A stretch of 64,000 nt of DNA from Anabaena minutissima FACHB-250 (GCF_014697125.1 NZ_JACJRG010000001.1:496001-560000); one strand, 5' to 3'. Positions 25,468-32,804 are shown, counted from the first letter of the stretch. Notes: a model not told the origin generated them from the sequence alone. Program-made: numbers and translations.

Positions 25468-26649
25468 ATGCTGACCCATATTCAAGACTTAGCCACAAAA
25501 CTAGCACCCCGCCTCATTGAGATTCGTCGTCACATTCACTCTCATCCAGAACTTAGCGGTCAGGAATATCAAACTGCTGCGTTTGTGGCCGGTGTCTTAT
25601 CTTCTAGTGGTCTGCGTGTACAAGAAGGAATTGGCAAAACCGGGGTAGTGGGAGAAATTAAAACTGTTGCTGAGGATGAGCGTTTCTTGGCAATTCGTAC
25701 TGATATGGATGCTTTGCCGATTCAAGAATCTACTGGGTTAGAGTATGCTTCTAAAACAAAAGGTGTCATGCACGCTTGCGGTCATGATATCCATACTACG
25801 GTAGGTTTGGGAACGGCGATGATACTTTCCCAAATGGCGGAGGAATTAGGTGGAAATGTGCGGTTCTTGTTTCAGCCTGCGGAAGAAATCGCCCAAGGTG
25901 CAAGCTGGATGATCGAAGATGGGGTGATGAAAAACGTTGCGGCGGTGTTAGGAGTTCATGTTTTCCCTTCTATCCCGGCTGGTTCGATTGGTGTGCGTTA
26001 TGGGGCTTTGACGGCGGCGGCTGATGATTTAGAGATTATCATCATGGGGGAATCTGGTCATGGGGCGCGTCCCCATGAGGCGATTGACGCGATTTGGATT
26101 GCTGCACAGGTGATTACAGCTTTGCAACAAGCCATTAGCCGGACTCAGAACCCCTTGCGTCCGGTGGTGTTGAGTATTGGTAAGATTAGCGGCGGGAGAG
26201 CGGCTAATATTATTGCTGATCAGGTACAGTTATTGGGAACAGTGCGATCGCTCCATCCAGAAACCCGCACTCAACTACCTAACTGGATTGAGAAAATTGT
26301 GGCTAATGTCTGCCATTCCTTCGGTGCGCGGTATAAAGTTAAATATCACCAAGGTGTACCCGGTGTCAATAATGATTATGCGCTGACTCAACTATTCCAG
26401 TCCGCCGGTGAAGCAGCTTGGGGTAGCGATCGCGTCCAAGTTTTACCAGAACCATCTCTAGGTGCGGAAGATTTTTCTGTATATTTGGAACACGTCCCTG
26501 GTTCAATGTTTCGCTTGGGTGTAGGCTACCCTGAGCGAATTATCAATCATCCCTTACATCACCCTGAATTTGAAGTGGATGAATCTGCTATTGTGACAGG
26601 AGTTGTAACAATGGCTTACGCTGCGTGTAAGTATTTTCAACACGAATAA
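25468..26649 (+). CDS. M20-family amidohydrolase (N-acyl-amino-acid or IAA-amino-acid hydrolase type)
   Basis: 393 residues. Metal-binding motifs: 'IRTDMDALPIQE', 'GVMHACGHDIHTTVG' (His-x-Cys-Gly-His-Asp), 'FLFQPAEEIAQGA' (catalytic Glu pair) and the late 'PLHHPEFEVDE'. The lid domain has 'GESGHGARPHEAIDAIW'. It hydrolyses N-acyl or conjugated amino acids. The last codons are the attachment site of the 17.5-kb element: the chromosomal 3' end (…QQTSI, preserved at 44113-44145) has been replaced by an element-supplied end (…QHE), so the gene remains intact but with four to five altered C-terminal residues. Confidence 0.92.
   Translation: MLTHIQDLATKLAPRLIEIRRHIHSHPELSGQEYQTAAFVAGVLSSSGLRVQEGIGKTGVVGEIKTVAEDERFLAIRTDMDALPIQESTGLEYASKTKGVMHACGHDIHTTVGLGTAMILSQMAEELGGNVRFLFQPAEEIAQGASWMIEDGVMKNVAAVLGVHVFPSIPAGSIGVRYGALTAAADDLEIIIMGESGHGARPHEAIDAIWIAAQVITALQQAISRTQNPLRPVVLSIGKISGGRAANIIADQVQLLGTVRSLHPETRTQLPNWIEKIVANVCHSFGARYKVKYHQGVPGVNNDYALTQLFQSAGEAAWGSDRVQVLPEPSLGAEDFSVYLEHVPGSMFRLGVGYPERIINHPLHHPEFEVDESAIVTGVVTMAYAACKYFQHE
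26623..26639. repeat. attL core, 17-bp direct repeat
   Basis: GCGTGTAAGTATTTTCA, in the last codons of the amidohydrolase gene, is repeated exactly at 44113-44129. The integrase gene lies 75 bases inside it. This marks the left end of the integrated element. Confidence 0.9.
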
Positions 26650-26650
26650 A

Positions 26651-26670
26651 GCCCCATTCTTGGGGCTTTT
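26651..26670 (+). terminator. Rho-independent terminator just inside the element
   Basis: GCCCCA (26651-26656), loop TTCT, TGGGGC (26661-26666), then TTTT. It ends amidohydrolase transcription and lies inside the element's left boundary, so the element supplies it. Confidence 0.85.
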
Positions 26671-26713
26671 GGTGTTGCGATACAGAAGCAGTAATTTGGT
26701 AGCAAGGAAATAT

Positions 26714-27895
26714 TTAAAAATCTGGGCATTCAGAATCTACCACGTTGGGGTGGCAGTAATAACGTAAAACCGTTGTCACCTCGTCGCCAATCCACAAAGC
26801 CACCCTATCCGGTGTAATTCCACTCGCGATCGCCCAAGTTGCGAAGGTGTGGCGGGTGGTGTAGGGCTTTAAATAAGGCACTTTACCGAGTGCGGCTAAT
26901 TCTCTGACTACGCCAGGATAAAACCTGACGCTGTTATCGGTGTGCGTTCCACTCCAAAAATCATGAAGAATATTGTTAGAAATTGGCCTGCCAGTCTTAC
27001 TTTTAAAAATTAATTCGTTGGGGTTATAGGCGTTTGGCGGCGGTTGCAACTCTAAAAGCATCAATTGCAGCTTTGACCCTTTAGCCGTGGGAAATACGCG
27101 CTTTTTACCGTTTTTCGTTCCCTTTTTAATACCGTAGAGATTACAGGATTTGTTAATTGTGATGCGGGTGCAGTTGCCTTGAATATCTCCCCAGGTGAGC
27201 GCGAATGCTTCCCCCAATCGCGTGCCAGTCCAGAATAGAAATTTTACTAGTGGCGCATAGTGATTATGCAAGCGGTGATTTTCAAAAGCCTTAATGATAA
27301 TTTCGCGCTGTTCTAAGGTGTAGGCTTGGTAAGTTTCGTCTGTGGATTTTTTTTTGGGTTTTTTAATTTTGAGATTTTCAAAGGGGTTATTGGTAATTAA
27401 TCCTGAGTTCATAGCCCAATTACAGCACTCGCTAAATCTCACCAGTAATTCCCAGGTCATATAGTGAGTAGAATTTTTAAGCAGCCAATCTCTAATCAGG
27501 GGTGCTTTATCTAATGATTTACTCGGAAGTTTTTTAATATAGCGTTCGGTGCATTTGTAGTTACTTAATATAGTTGTAGGTTCTAAAATTGCTTTTTTAA
27601 ATTCGGTGAATTTAGTCCAAAGTTCTAAAAGATTATATTTATAACTTTCAGTGTTTATTGGTTGGGTTACAGCGTTCCTGGTCGGCTGCAACTGGTAACT
27701 ATTAAGTGAATAATCAAATCTTTCTAATGTTATATCTTGGGCTATAGCATCACGTCTTAGCCTTACTAGTTCCCGGTTTCTGGCGTTATCTTCTAGCCCA
27801 GTAGCAATAAAAAATTGCTTATCAAATCCTTTGACACTAAAGCGGATGACAAGCTTATTTGAGCGTTTATCGACGCTGATCCATTTATCCGCCAC
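26714..27895 (-). CDS. Tyrosine recombinase (phage-type integrase)
   Basis: 393 residues. N-terminal arm-type DNA-binding region ('GFDKQFFIATGLEDNARNRE', like Arm-DNA-bind domains), SAM-like core-binding domain (~95-190), catalytic domain with Arg226 ('TGTRLGEAFALTWGDI'), 'YTTRHTFATWAI' (Arg348, His349; the first His of HxxR is Tyr, as often seen in this type) and the nucleophile region 'VLRYYCHP' (~378-381). It integrates the element at the 3' end of the amidohydrolase gene. The gene ends near attL and its start overlaps the zinc-ribbon gene. Confidence 0.95.
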   Translation of the reverse strand: MADKWISVDKRSNKLVIRFSVKGFDKQFFIATGLEDNARNRELVRLRRDAIAQDITLERFDYSLNSYQLQPTRNAVTQPINTESYKYNLLELWTKFTEFKKAILEPTTILSNYKCTERYIKKLPSKSLDKAPLIRDWLLKNSTHYMTWELLVRFSECCNWAMNSGLITNNPFENLKIKKPKKKSTDETYQAYTLEQREIIIKAFENHRLHNHYAPLVKFLFWTGTRLGEAFALTWGDIQGNCTRITINKSCNLYGIKKGTKNGKKRVFPTAKGSKLQLMLLELQPPPNAYNPNELIFKSKTGRPISNNILHDFWSGTHTDNSVRFYPGVVRELAALGKVPYLKPYTTRHTFATWAIASGITPDRVALWIGDEVTTVLRYYCHPNVVDSECPDF

Positions 27896-28139
27896 GATGC
27901 CACCCTTCCCAAGTGCGTGGTGAAATTACTTGCCACTGTCCATTTATAAATGCTCGTCCTGTATCCCCATCGTAGTCAAAATCATCATCGCATTCGTCGT
28001 AGTCTGGATCATCTTCATCGAATGCCACAACGTGATTGCAACGAACGCAAAAGTAAATCCTTGCGTCTTCATCTTTCTGCCACTGACTGCAATTGCACTC
28101 TGGGCAACAAAAATCTAATTCAACAATTTTATTGCTCAT
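27885..28139 (-). CDS. Small acidic zinc-ribbon protein
   Basis: 84 residues from ATG 28139 (a TTG eight codons upstream is also in frame). Four cysteines form a zinc ribbon ('CCPECNCSQW', 'YFCVRCNHVV'), followed by a strongly acidic stretch ('DEDDPDYDECDDDFDYDG') and a Trp-rich end. The 3' end overlaps the integrase start by 11 bases, so the two are translationally coupled. It may modulate integration/excision (directionality-factor position) but no family was recognised. Confidence 0.7.
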   Translation of the reverse strand: MSNKIVELDFCCPECNCSQWQKDEDARIYFCVRCNHVVAFDEDDPDYDECDDDFDYDGDTGRAFINGQWQVISPRTWEGWHRGG

Positions 28140-28164
28140 AAAATCCCAAATTTTAGGTTTCAAA

Positions 28165-28404
28165 AATTTTGTCTACAGTTGCTACAATCCTTATTCTACA
28201 AAGATTACAGCCGTCTACAGCCCAACCCCTGGGGCTGAAAAATTGTAGGCGGTGTAGACGGTCTATTGATTGGGTGGTGACAAGGTGGCGATTGGTTATA
28301 GTTGCCAGACTGATAACAGTTGATAACAAGTAATTTACTGATAAAGCCGTGCCTACAAACTGTAGGCAGCTTGTAGGCAGACTGTAGACGCTAAGTTATC
28401 CACC
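28165..28404. other. Iteron-like array with DnaA-box-like site, candidate origin or operator
   Basis: Eight copies of TGTAGRC or its complement: starts at 28171(-), 28213(-), 28244(+), 28253(+), 28351(-), 28361(+), 28372(+), 28383(+). The last three are exactly 11 bp apart. TTATCCACC, one base off the DnaA-box consensus TTATCCACA, is at 28396-28404, overlapping the end of the ATPase gene. No gene in this stretch. Candidate replication origin of the excised element, or binding site array for an element protein. Confidence 0.6.
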
Positions 28405-29641
28405 TCCAGCCCAAACGGTCGCCTGTTCCCTCCACAGTCCCCAAGCCTTTGTCAGCCAATGACGCAAAGATGATCCGAATTTCGTCAGGCTGCATATTCT
28501 CAAACAATCGTGTTGATTGCAGTAGTAGACGGGCTTTTAATAGTTCCCCTGGGTGCTGTTGTCCCCAATCGACTATGAACTGTTCAAATTCATTGAGTTC
28601 GGTTTGGGGAGTATCGACCGCCTCATTTTCCCGGCTGGAGGTTTGCGCGGGTGCTAATTGAGGTTGTCCCCAACTACTCAGATCAAGTTCGCAAGGGACA
28701 TCATCAACCATAAACCGCTTTTTACCACCGGCTTTTAACCACTGCTCAAGGCGATCATCTTTTAGTTTGGTGCGGGCGTGGTCACGTCCGAATTGCCCTA
28801 GTCTCACCAGGACAAAGCAGCTGTAGAGCGTGTCTTTGTCCCCTTGCAAGCCAAAGTTTTCGGCGGTGTCGTTCTGGGCTAATGCACAGATAAACTGTTT
28901 GTACCGCCTTCCCCGTTTGGCGTGGCGTTTAATCCAGTTGGTGGCGTGGTCGCACTCGTCTACCAAAATTGGGAACTCCTCAGCGATAAGGAATCTCTCA
29001 CGACCGGCGATCGCGTTATTCCCCCCTTCACCCCTAAGCTGAACTAGCTCTTCTAAAGTGGCTAGGTCTTGTCCCATTGCGGTGTCTATGGCTTTAAAAT
29101 TCCCCTTACGCCCAATGACATCGGCTTGATCTATCCATGCCCAATCGTCGGGTTTTGCGTCGCTGTCATAGACTACGACCCTACCACCAATTTTGGATGA
29201 TAGGTACTGGGTAAATGTCGATTTACCGTCACCAGTTCCCCCGACTAAGGCGACGTGTTTCTGTTTTTTCTGGATGTAGTCAACTGGATCTGTAATTAGG
29301 TTCTCTGGTGTCCAGTCCCCAGAAATTTGTCCCACCGTGACGGCTAACTTGGCTGTGGGCTGGGTTTGGGTTTTCGCTAGTGCTTTAAAGCTAATCTGTG
29401 AGGCTTGATCAATGTCGCCAAGCATTTGATTTAGTTGCTTGACTGACTTTCTGAGGTTGCCGCCGCCAACTAAGGCAGATGTAGCCCCAATCAGTAGCCA
29501 AGGCTTGATCTGCTTTTGGCGAACATCGACAGCAGCGCACAAAACTAAAACTGATGTGGCCCAACATAACCATGATGCTTTTTGAGCTTGGCTATACATC
29601 TTTAAGTACGTGTGTACTTGTGAGGGGTGTAAATCAGTCAT
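28391..29641 (-). CDS. Membrane-anchored FtsK/HerA-like ATPase
   Basis: 416 residues from ATG 29641, which overlaps the stop of the preceding gene (ATGACTGA). Two membrane helices (~22-40 and 47-62) lead to a P-loop domain with Walker A 'VGGTGDGKST' (~133-142), a 'VYDSDAKPDDW' strand, Walker B 'FPILVDECD' (~223-231) and 'FICALAQNDTAENFGL', which resembles the sensor Gln region of FtsK/HerA pumps. The C-terminal ~50 residues look winged-helix-like ('LADKGLGTVEGTGDRLGWRW'). Such proteins pump DNA through a membrane or into a capsid. Alternatives are Zot-type morphogenesis or TraB-type dsDNA transfer. Confidence 0.8.
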   Translation of the reverse strand: MTDLHPSQVHTYLKMYSQAQKASWLCWATSVLVLCAAVDVRQKQIKPWLLIGATSALVGGGNLRKSVKQLNQMLGDIDQASQISFKALAKTQTQPTAKLAVTVGQISGDWTPENLITDPVDYIQKKQKHVALVGGTGDGKSTFTQYLSSKIGGRVVVYDSDAKPDDWAWIDQADVIGRKGNFKAIDTAMGQDLATLEELVQLRGEGGNNAIAGRERFLIAEEFPILVDECDHATNWIKRHAKRGRRYKQFICALAQNDTAENFGLQGDKDTLYSCFVLVRLGQFGRDHARTKLKDDRLEQWLKAGGKKRFMVDDVPCELDLSSWGQPQLAPAQTSSRENEAVDTPQTELNEFEQFIVDWGQQHPGELLKARLLLQSTRLFENMQPDEIRIIFASLADKGLGTVEGTGDRLGWRWIT

Positions 29642-29822
29642 CACTTTCCCTGAGATATTCTTGAGCTTGTTTGAAGGTGCTGATTTCTTGGTCAGTCGCA
29701 CCAGCTAACCCCAAAGGGTAATACTTGGTGGCAATGATGGCTGCTTCCTCTGCCAATGCTTCAGGACATGATGCTTCTTGCAATACCTTGAGAAAAATTT
29801 GCTGGCGTTCCTCTTGTTTCAT
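29634..29822 (-). CDS. Small soluble hypothetical protein
   Basis: 62 residues from ATG 29822 (a longer in-frame reading enters the upstream gene and is spurious). Helical and charged: 'KQEERQQIFLKVLQEASCPE' then 'EEAAIIATKYYPLGL'. Its start overlaps the upstream stop (ATGA) and its stop overlaps the ATPase start, so it is coupled to both. No family recognised; possible ATPase partner. Confidence 0.7.
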   Translation of the reverse strand: MKQEERQQIFLKVLQEASCPEALAEEAAIIATKYYPLGLAGATDQEISTFKQAQEYLRESDD

Positions 29823-30187
29823 AGCCCAATTACTACCCCCACGGTTACTAGAATTAAGCGGAATATTAGATAATTCCTGATTTCCGTGATATTTAACATC
29901 TGCCACCCCACTAACGCCAAAATTGCGATCGCGATTAGTCCCCCAATTCGCAAAAAACCGGGAATGGGGAATGATGCCCAACAGCTAGTGACCAATGCGG
30001 GAATGGTGATTGAGGTGGTGATATCAAAAACTAGATCAGTGGGGTTGTCTGGGAGCGCGATCGCATTTATCCACCCCCGCTTAAATTCCTCCAGCTTGTT
30101 GGGGACTAGGGATTGGGGACTGGAGACTGGGGAATAATTGCCACCTTGGGGAACTTCGACTATTACCTTGGGGGCTTCATTTTCCAT
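29819..30187 (-). CDS. Small membrane protein of the element
   Basis: 122 residues. Pro/Val-rich N-terminus, then hydrophobic helices near 60-75 (less certain), 79-96 and 104-121 ('IGGLIAIAILALVGWQM', 'LIFRLILVTVGVVIG'). Begins inside the end of the upstream 53-residue ORF and stops with ATGA overlap to the next gene. Probably part of a membrane complex with the ATPase. Confidence 0.75.
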   Translation of the reverse strand: MENEAPKVIVEVPQGGNYSPVSSPQSLVPNKLEEFKRGWINAIALPDNPTDLVFDITTSITIPALVTSCWASFPIPGFLRIGGLIAIAILALVGWQMLNITEIRNYLIFRLILVTVGVVIGL

Positions 30188-30338
30188 AAGTCACCCCATC
30201 TTTGAAAGATTTGAACTCTGTTTGACAACTTGCTAGGCTTTTTTGCAGTTCGTCCGTACTAGACTGTTGGTAAGATTGGGCGATAAACACCACCACCACC
30301 GCCAAGACTAGCCAAAATATATTGGTTTGTTGATTCAT
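30177..30338 (-). CDS. 53-residue single-span membrane protein
   Basis: ATG 30338 (another ATG three codons up, at 30347). Sequence is MNQQTN followed by one transmembrane helix 'IFWLVLAVVVVFIAQSY' and a polar tail with one Cys ('LASCQTEFKSFKDG'). The stop lies 11 bases inside the next gene. Size and topology resemble minor coat or membrane-complex proteins of phages. Too short for usual gene-finding cutoffs. Confidence 0.65.
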   Translation of the reverse strand: MNQQTNIFWLVLAVVVVFIAQSYQQSSTDELQKSLASCQTEFKSFKDGVTYGK

Positions 30339-30364
30339 AATTGTCATATCTCAAAATTAAATTG

Positions 30365-30397
30365 ATTCCCCCTCCAACCCATATTGGTAGGGGGAAT
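30365..30397. terminator. Hairpin between two leftward gene groups of the element
   Basis: ATTCCCCCT (30365-30373) and AGGGGGAAT (30389-30397), with T-runs on both sides. It separates the 30401-30821 pair from the 30338-28391 group. Confidence 0.6.
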
Positions 30398-30400
30398 TTT

Positions 30401-30610
30401 TTACATCGTCTCTAGTGGTGCATCGGCGTTGATGATGTCAACGATTTGTCTCATCACGGTTTGGTCTTCTGCTGTTCGCCCCAAATTGGGTAGACTTGCA
30501 TCGTCTCTGGCGACGATGTTTGAGGCTGTTTCGGCTAATTCTTTGGGAACTTCCCGTAATAACAGCGCATCTAGGGAAGCTTCATAAAGTCGCTGGTTAA
30601 ATTCAGGCAT
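30401..30610 (-). CDS. Small soluble hypothetical protein
   Basis: 69 residues, mostly helical and acidic ('RLYEASLDALLLREVPKELA', 'ETASNIVARDD'). Overlaps the preceding gene by 8 bases (start within its last codons). No family recognised. Confidence 0.6.
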   Translation of the reverse strand: MPEFNQRLYEASLDALLLREVPKELAETASNIVARDDASLPNLGRTAEDQTVMRQIVDIINADAPLETM

Positions 30611-30821
30611 CGTTTACCCCTTGGCTATATTGTCCGTAAGCACTCATTTGAGTAAGTCGAGCCGAAACATTGTCTACTGATTCATTGCCAGTTGTGGGCA
30701 GGGGTTGCCCTTGGTAGTAGGCGGCGGCGATTTCGGCTGATTGTTCAGCCGTCGCGCCGTTAGCTAGTAGCTGTCCTTCTGGAAAGCCGACTGAGTTGAT
30801 TTCGTTGCTTGGATATTGCAT
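30603..30821 (-). CDS. Small soluble hypothetical protein
   Basis: 72 residues. Has an Ala-rich helix ('TAEQSAEIAAAYYQGQPLP') resembling a motif in its downstream neighbours. No membrane segment. Paired with the next gene by overlap. Function unknown. Confidence 0.6.
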   Translation of the reverse strand: MQYPSNEINSVGFPEGQLLANGATAEQSAEIAAAYYQGQPLPTTGNESVDNVSARLTQMSAYGQYSQGVNDA

Positions 30822-30879
30822 AATCTTGATGGTTTTGAAATTGGGTCGATCGCGCTTCTTGGTCGTTGGGCGGTCGTCC

Positions 30880-31245
30880 TTAAAAATCTGCTTTTGATGC
30901 TGTAGTGCTGTTGAAGCTGGTTACTAGCCAAACTTGTAGAGAATTTCTAAGGCTTGGCTTAACTTCAATGGGTTGGCGAGTGTCTAAACAAGCAGCTCGC
31001 CCATTGTTCATCTTTACCCATAGGCTTTTACCAGTTTTGGATCTAGAAAATAGTTGGCCAGGTTCAACGACTGACCAGCTTACTGGAGACTTGCCCACGA
31101 CATATTCAGCATGATGGCTATCAAAGCCTTCTGCTAATGGATCTGCTGATAAGTCTTTCCATACCTTTGGTTTACCTTTTAGCTTGCTAGTGTTGGCTGA
31201 TCTACCGTTGGTAGTTGCTCGATCGGTTATCTGTTGCTCAGTCAT
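30880..31245 (-). CDS. Hypothetical protein of the element
   Basis: 121 residues, basic N-terminus ('TTNGRSANTSKLKGKPKVWK'), then a compact beta-rich part ('WSVVEPGQLFSRSKTGKSLW', 'VKMNNGRAACLD'). The 'GQLF...KTGKSLWVKMN' pattern suggests a small beta-barrel, but no named family was recognised. Leftward, 59 bases before the next gene in the group. Confidence 0.6.
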   Translation of the reverse strand: MTEQQITDRATTNGRSANTSKLKGKPKVWKDLSADPLAEGFDSHHAEYVVGKSPVSWSVVEPGQLFSRSKTGKSLWVKMNNGRAACLDTRQPIEVKPSLRNSLQVWLVTSFNSTTASKADF

Positions 31246-31304
31246 GATTTGGGAATACTAGGGTTTACAAGGTTTGATAAGTTTTCATTGCTTTCGCTGA
31301 AGCC

Positions 31305-31550
31305 CTATGCAGAAGGGGTTTCAGCGTTTTTGTTTTCGGCGGCTGCGCTATCATCCTGGATGGTGTAGGAACAGCCATAAATAAATCTCCAAAATTTTTG
31401 GGCGGTTTCTCCTGTGATTGTTAAGGGTTCTTTGTCTCCGTGAAAGTGAATCCAAGTTAGGTTTTCAGCTTTCTTTACGTAATTAATGCTGTCCAGGTCA
31501 AGGATGATTTCAAGGTCTGTTCCTTGTAGATGGATGAATTTGCTGGACAT
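31305..31550 (-). CDS. Small hypothetical protein, first gene of the leftward arm
   Basis: 81 residues. One small alpha/beta domain ('IHLQGTDLEIILDLDSINYV', 'ENLTWIHFHG', 'ITGETAQKFWRFIYG') and an acidic, Ala-rich tail. Its pattern recalls small LytTR-like or phage DUF proteins but assignment is not secure. It begins directly beside the GTTATC iterons of the divergent control region. Confidence 0.6.
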   Translation of the reverse strand: MSSKFIHLQGTDLEIILDLDSINYVKKAENLTWIHFHGDKEPLTITGETAQKFWRFIYGCSYTIQDDSAAAENKNAETPSA

Positions 31551-31841
31551 TGGTTATCAGGTGTTATCGGTTGTTATCGTCTTCGTCCCTAGCAGGTCTT
31601 TGGGCTTGCAGGCTGCTATCTCTGCATGGTTTGGGATTAGGGCATTGGTGTTACTCGCGCTAGCAGGTCTTTCTTTGCCTCATTGGCAGTAGGCTGCTAT
31701 CTCTACTTGGTTTTGACGAAAGTGACTTTATCCATGACAATCATCTTATATAAGATAGCAAAAATAGTCTAGCTTCTTATACAATAAATTCTAAACAAGA
31801 ATTGGTAATCTTAAATAAGAAGTTGATCATGATTACTAAAA
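31551..31841. promoter_or_regulatory. Divergent control region of the element
   Basis: 291 bases between divergent arms. Contents: three GTTATC repeats exactly 10 bp apart (31553, 31563, 31573); two imperfect direct repeats (31589-31632 and 31660-31713), each with TAGCAG...CTGCTA inverted arms; and two palindromes TCTTATATAAGA (31744-31755, core of ATCTTATATAAGAT 31743-31756) and TCTTAAATAAGA (31809-31820) flanking a related half-site near 31775. The palindromes lie just upstream of the RHH gene and are likely its operators. Confidence 0.7.
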
Positions 31842-32054
31842 ATGGCGAAAGCACCAAAGGCGAAACACCGCGAGCATGGGGAGATAAAGAAACAATTCAG
31901 TCTGGGATTGACTCCAACCAGCGTGGAGGGACTAGACAAACAAGCCGAGAAGTTGGGAGTGAGCCGATCACAACTGATAGAAATGATTGGGCGCGGGGAA
32001 ATTTCTCTGACCAGTGTGGACAAGGAACTGTTGGGGGAATCGTTGATCGGCTGA
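31842..32054 (+). CDS. Ribbon-helix-helix regulator (possibly frameshifted at its 3' end)
   Basis: 70 residues from ATG 31842. Basic N-terminus, then a typical RHH core: beta strand 'KKQFSLGLTPTSVEGLDKQA' and helices 'EKLGVSRSQLIEMIGRG'. It probably dimerises on the TCTTAWATAAGA palindromes. The reading frame ends at 32054, but the -1 frame continues to 32173 with a coiled coil ('VAHLVEESEHRTAELKQQLA'), entered through a G5 tract at about 32033-32037. The complete protein may be ~110 residues if there is a frameshift or an indel. Confidence 0.75.
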   Translation: MAKAPKAKHREHGEIKKQFSLGLTPTSVEGLDKQAEKLGVSRSQLIEMIGRGEISLTSVDKELLGESLIG

Positions 32055-32173
32055 TCGAAAAGGTTGCTCATCTAGTAGAAGAGTCAGAGCATCGGACGGC
32101 CGAGTTAAAACAACAGTTGGCAGAACTGAGACAATTTTCTACACAGATTCAAAAAAACGAATATCCAGAGTAA
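32040..32173 (+). pseudogene. Out-of-frame coiled-coil C-terminus of the RHH gene
   Basis: About 43 codons, in the -1 frame relative to the RHH gene: 'DRLIEKVAHLVEESEHRTAE' then 'LKQQLAELRQFSTQ'. No start codon of its own near its beginning. Strong heptad pattern suggests a real C-terminal segment separated by a single-base change in the GGGGG tract, or reached by slippage. Confidence 0.5.
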
Positions 32174-32202
32174 AGCCGTCACCTTTGCAGGTAGACGGCT
32201 TT
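32172..32202 (+). terminator. Hairpin terminator after the RHH gene
   Basis: AAAGCCGTC (32172-32180) pairs with GACGGCTTT (32194-32202), followed by ATTTATG. Ends the regulator transcript. Confidence 0.7.
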
Positions 32203-32332
32203 ATTTATGGGTGCATCGCCAAGCGCGATCGCCCTCAAACAAAGCCATCAAAACCAGGTGTATTTATGAAATTCAAAAACTTTAAAAACAAATACGGGTA
32301 TCCTCCGATGCTTACATCAGCAGAACCCGTAG

Positions 32333-32370
32333 ATGGTGGTATGAGTTGCTCTACCAACTCATACCACCAT
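32333..32370. promoter_or_regulatory. Perfect 16-bp hairpin overlapping a start codon
   Basis: ATGGTGGTATGAGTTG (32333-32348), loop CTCTAC, CAACTCATACCACCAT (32355-32370). No U-tract follows. The right arm includes the first bases of the ATG at 32369, so folded RNA would hide the start of the membrane-protein gene. Possible protein-bound translational operator or a nicking/replication site. Confidence 0.75.
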
Positions 32371-32788
32371 GATGGACTTTATCAATCAATTATCGGTTAC
32401 TTTACCTCCTCCACTTTTTGCGGTTGCAGTGGGAATCATGATGATTTTATTCATGTTTGCCTGGGGGCTAGTCTTATGGCTTTTATTTTTTATTGTTTCC
32501 CTGATTCCTGGCACAGAGTTTCTATTTGTAGACATTGAAGAAAGTCTGAATCGTTCCATTAAGCAGAACCTAACCCAGAAATCAAAACCACGCGGCAAGA
32601 TTTCACGCTCATACCGCACCAACCCCAGTAACAGAAAACTGCAACACCAGCTAATCGAAATGCTACGCGGTGACACAGCCGCAGCTAAACGGCTCCTGGC
32701 TCAACAGAGACAGATTAACCCAGGCAGGTCTGACAACTGGTATCTAGAAAAAGTAATTTACGACTTGGAACGCGATCGGCGTTGCTAA
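32369..32788 (+). CDS. Membrane protein with basic C-terminus
   Basis: 139 residues. A strongly hydrophobic stretch at ~17-47 ('LFAVAVGIMMILFMFAWGLV', 'LWLLFFIVSLIPG') makes one long or two short membrane helices. It is followed by a basic, Arg/Lys/Gln-rich tail ('RGKISRSYRTNPSNRKLQHQ') that could bind nucleic acid. ATG-ATG start at 32369/32372 lies in the hairpin. Unknown family. Terminator follows. Confidence 0.7.
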   Translation: MMDFINQLSVTLPPPLFAVAVGIMMILFMFAWGLVLWLLFFIVSLIPGTEFLFVDIEESLNRSIKQNLTQKSKPRGKISRSYRTNPSNRKLQHQLIEMLRGDTAAAKRLLAQQRQINPGRSDNWYLEKVIYDLERDRRC

Positions 32789-32804
32789 CCCTCCTATTAG
32801 AGAT

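Noticed and set aside
26842..26862. Integrase considered inactive because HxxR reads YxxR
   Set aside because: Tyr at this position is frequent in this type of phage integrase, and the Arg, second Arg and Tyr nucleophile regions are present.
29605..29618. AGTACGTGTGTACT fits the LexA-box consensus
   Set aside because: It lies inside the ATPase coding region after its start. About one match by chance is expected in 64 kb on both strands for such a consensus, so only the ssb site is kept.
32185..32538. Rightward 117-codon frame overlapping the membrane-protein gene
   Set aside because: Its second half is a shadow of the 32369 gene. The first part (from 32266) could be a leader peptide but nothing supports it.
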